This document shows, piece after piece, positions 61,787 through 64,000 of a stretch of DNA of 64,000 nucleotides (positions within the stretch are counted from its first letter, which is position 1; each line of letters begins with the position of its first letter). Under the pieces are notes generated by a model, which was not told the DNA's origin, made no database searches, and was given only the letters and a program-made list of their open reading frames with translations. The position numbers and the translations under genes were made by a program. The stretch is taken from NCBI GenBank assembly GCA_008711295.1, contig VUYV01000089.1:3538463-3602462 (forward strand), read 5' to 3'. This DNA is from Anarhynchus alexandrinus (lineage: Eukaryota; Chordata; Aves; Charadriiformes; Charadriidae).

Positions 61787-64000
61787 GTAAGCATTGATAA
61801 ATTGCTGTCACCAATTTCAGATAGGAAATTATGTTAATGTGTACATTTTCTTTGACTTCCTTCTATAACCCCCTTAAAATAAGAACCCGTACACAGTCAG
61901 GCAATTAATTCTTTCAGAACTTTTTCAGTTTTTTAACTCTTCGTGAGATCTGCTTATAAAGTAGTAGTCAGCAAGTGAGCCAGCAGATTTTTAGTTAGTC
62001 AACAGTTATCACTGAAAAAAAGAAGTATGGACAATAGTTGGAGAAAGCTCAAGAGCTTTGAGATAAGCAGACCCAGCTGAGGAAAGAGGAGAAAATGAGC
62101 TCATCAGAAGATATAAGAAGGTGAAGTTTTATGGTTCCATACTGAAAGCTGCATCAGTAAAACCTACATTCCAATTCCATGGTTTATTTTCATTACAAAG
62201 CTTACAATGAGAACAGCAAATGGTAAACATGAATCAATTTTCATGGTTAGGAAGAAACAAACTTTATTTATTCCCCTAGCTTTCATGTTGGTTTCTTGGA
62301 TGGCCTACAGTCACTCAGGAATTTCAACTTAACTCCATGGCCCAGCTTGTGTGAAGCTAAGCACAAGTATTTGCAGGATCCAGGGGCAAAATCATTTGCA
62401 AAACTATTGAAATAAAGAATGCAAGTGTGTGTACAGGAATTAGTTTCATAAGTGAGGAGTATATATGGGGTTTTGAAGAGGGATTTTTTTTTTATTTTGA
62501 GGAAGTTCTTTTTTTCAGATTGCAGTTTCCTAATTCTAATAAGATTTTAAAAACTGACACTATGACTACTATGGATCCTGTTTATTATTATTTCAAAATA
62601 ATGTGATTATTTTAAAATATGCTTCATATTAATGAATTTTTAAACCAAAGCAGCAATGAAGAACAAGTTACAGAATTAGGTTGGGGTTTTATTCTTTGCC
62701 TATGCAGGGATGATGGATAACCTTATTTCTTTTGACTTTGTTGCTCACTGTGTCTCTTTGAATAAATGCTGAAGACCATAATAAATTCACATCATATTTG
62801 CAGAACCTCTGTCTGAGACTGAAGGTCATTTGGGTATGAGGCTACCAACAATTTCCAGAAAGGCACTCTCTATGTTTATTGTCTGGATGCCAATTAAACT
62901 GAAATATATAAATTAGTATAATATGGATCCATGCTAATCTGGTACAGAAACAAACACCTACTTTCTGATGTATGGCTTTATGAAAGGAGTCAGTTCACAT
63001 AGCAGAAATATTTTTCACAGTCAGTTTACACTGTGCATTTCTTTGGTGTGCCACTACATTAACCTTTTAGTCTTATCAGTGAACATTAAAAGTGTTGCAT
63101 CCATTAATAGCAAATAAAACCATTTGTCCTTCACTGTCAAGGAAATAATGTAGGATCACCTTGAATTCATGAAATGACTACCTACTTACAACTCAGCCAT
63201 AAGGCTGGATTATTCATTATGCATACAGAAATATGCTGCTTTATGAAATCCTAACATGATATCTGACACTACACTACATTGTGGAAGCCCTTACCTTGCC
63301 CTAATTTTAAGAAATAATTGTTTAGGTTAAAATGCCACGGAAATACAACTCAGATCTAAGAAGAAAAGTGTTATAAAAGAATAAGTAATTATAAAATAAA
63401 AACTTCATTGCAATACACAAAAATCCCAAACAAACCCAGACATGGTGAGGCTGAAATTATGTTCTCCATCCACATCAGTTAGCCTTTAAAAACAAAACCA
63501 AGTAAAGACTTTAGGGTAAAAACACCTCCACTGCTCACATACTCATCATTCTCAATACAAGATCTTTCCAACTAGGCATGTATTAACTCTTTTTTACTGA
63601 AGGTTCCTAATTACAGGGCTTGCCAGAGGTGCAATGAAGTAGATTTTCTAATTTTCGATCATGTATAGACTCATAGCAAAACATGCATGTGGGGTGTGAT
63701 GTGAGATGTGAGTGGATTTTACTTGCTTTAGACATAAGAGTTCAGTCATGATCTTGGCAATCTCAATGCTATATACACAGAAGTGGCATGAGGTTCTGGA
63801 AGGTGGTGGATACAACTTTGAAAGATCTATGCATTATGAGTGTTTCTGTGCTTATGTTAAAAGTCAGATGGGCATCTATATCTGATTTACAATGCTGTTG
63901 AAAGTCAGCTTTCTACACACCTCGTGGCTTGGTTGCTTACATGAAACATGGTCTATATATCTGGTGGATACACTAAAATCAAAGTTCTACCAAAAAAAAA
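61787..64000. other. Non-coding right end, possible intron
   Basis: AT-rich. If exon B is real this is the following intron. I looked for an acceptor in phase 1 followed by an open frame; the best (after 62310) reaches a stop within 15 codons, so none is called. Confidence 0.45.

Noticed and set aside
62311..62360. Possible third exon after acceptor gcctacag
   Set aside because: In the required phase it meets a stop within about 15 codons and has no donor.
1..64000. Prokaryotic-type systems (CRISPR, operons, defence islands, phage)
   Set aside because: No direct-repeat/spacer arrays or prokaryotic gene clusters; all identified elements are avian repeats.

Overview
The window looks like avian nuclear DNA from an AT-rich, gene-poor stretch. 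The evidence is several CR1 LINE copies ending in the (ATTCTATG)n 3' tail typical of bird CR1, plus several bird-type endogenous-retrovirus (ERV) long terminal repeats (LTRs). The mix of CR1 and betaretrovirus-like LTRs fits a neoavian bird, but I cannot name the species. Nothing bacterial is present: I see no operons, CRISPR arrays, tRNA or rRNA genes.

Layout. 1-4.7 kb is featureless. 4.75-5.40 kb holds a GC-richer, decayed reading frame on the minus strand that I do not recognise. 8.2-9.8 kb is the best-preserved CR1, with an uninterrupted reverse-transcriptase frame. 14.0-14.8, 17.1-17.7 and 23.7-24.7 kb are minus-sense LTRs. The third is followed by a lysine-tRNA-type primer-binding site and so is a 5' LTR with a little internal sequence. 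26.2 and 27.4 kb are CR1 3' ends. 35.2-37.3 kb is an old plus-strand CR1 split by a younger minus-strand CR1. 37.6-38.1 and 39.0-39.6 kb are unexplained promoter-like or coding-like blocks. 39.7-40.7 kb is a CR1 whose 3' part is present twice around a one-base gap. 50.5-51.05, 55.9-56.05 and 59.0-59.7 kb are further minus-sense LTRs. 60.5-60.85 kb is probably an old CR1 endonuclease remnant.

The only candidate host-gene sequence is at the right end (61.09-61.79 kb, plus strand). Two exon-like blocks have matching splice phase, but the first contains an in-frame TAG. They may be two exons of a gene I do not recognise, or of a pseudogene. The six clearest LTRs all lie antisense to these blocks, which is the expected bias for LTRs within introns of a plus-strand gene. 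That link is inference.

Four isolated N bases occur at 19196, 28242, 40174 and 59604. Two sit between near-identical duplicated sequences and look like unmerged contig ends, so the structure near them should not be trusted.
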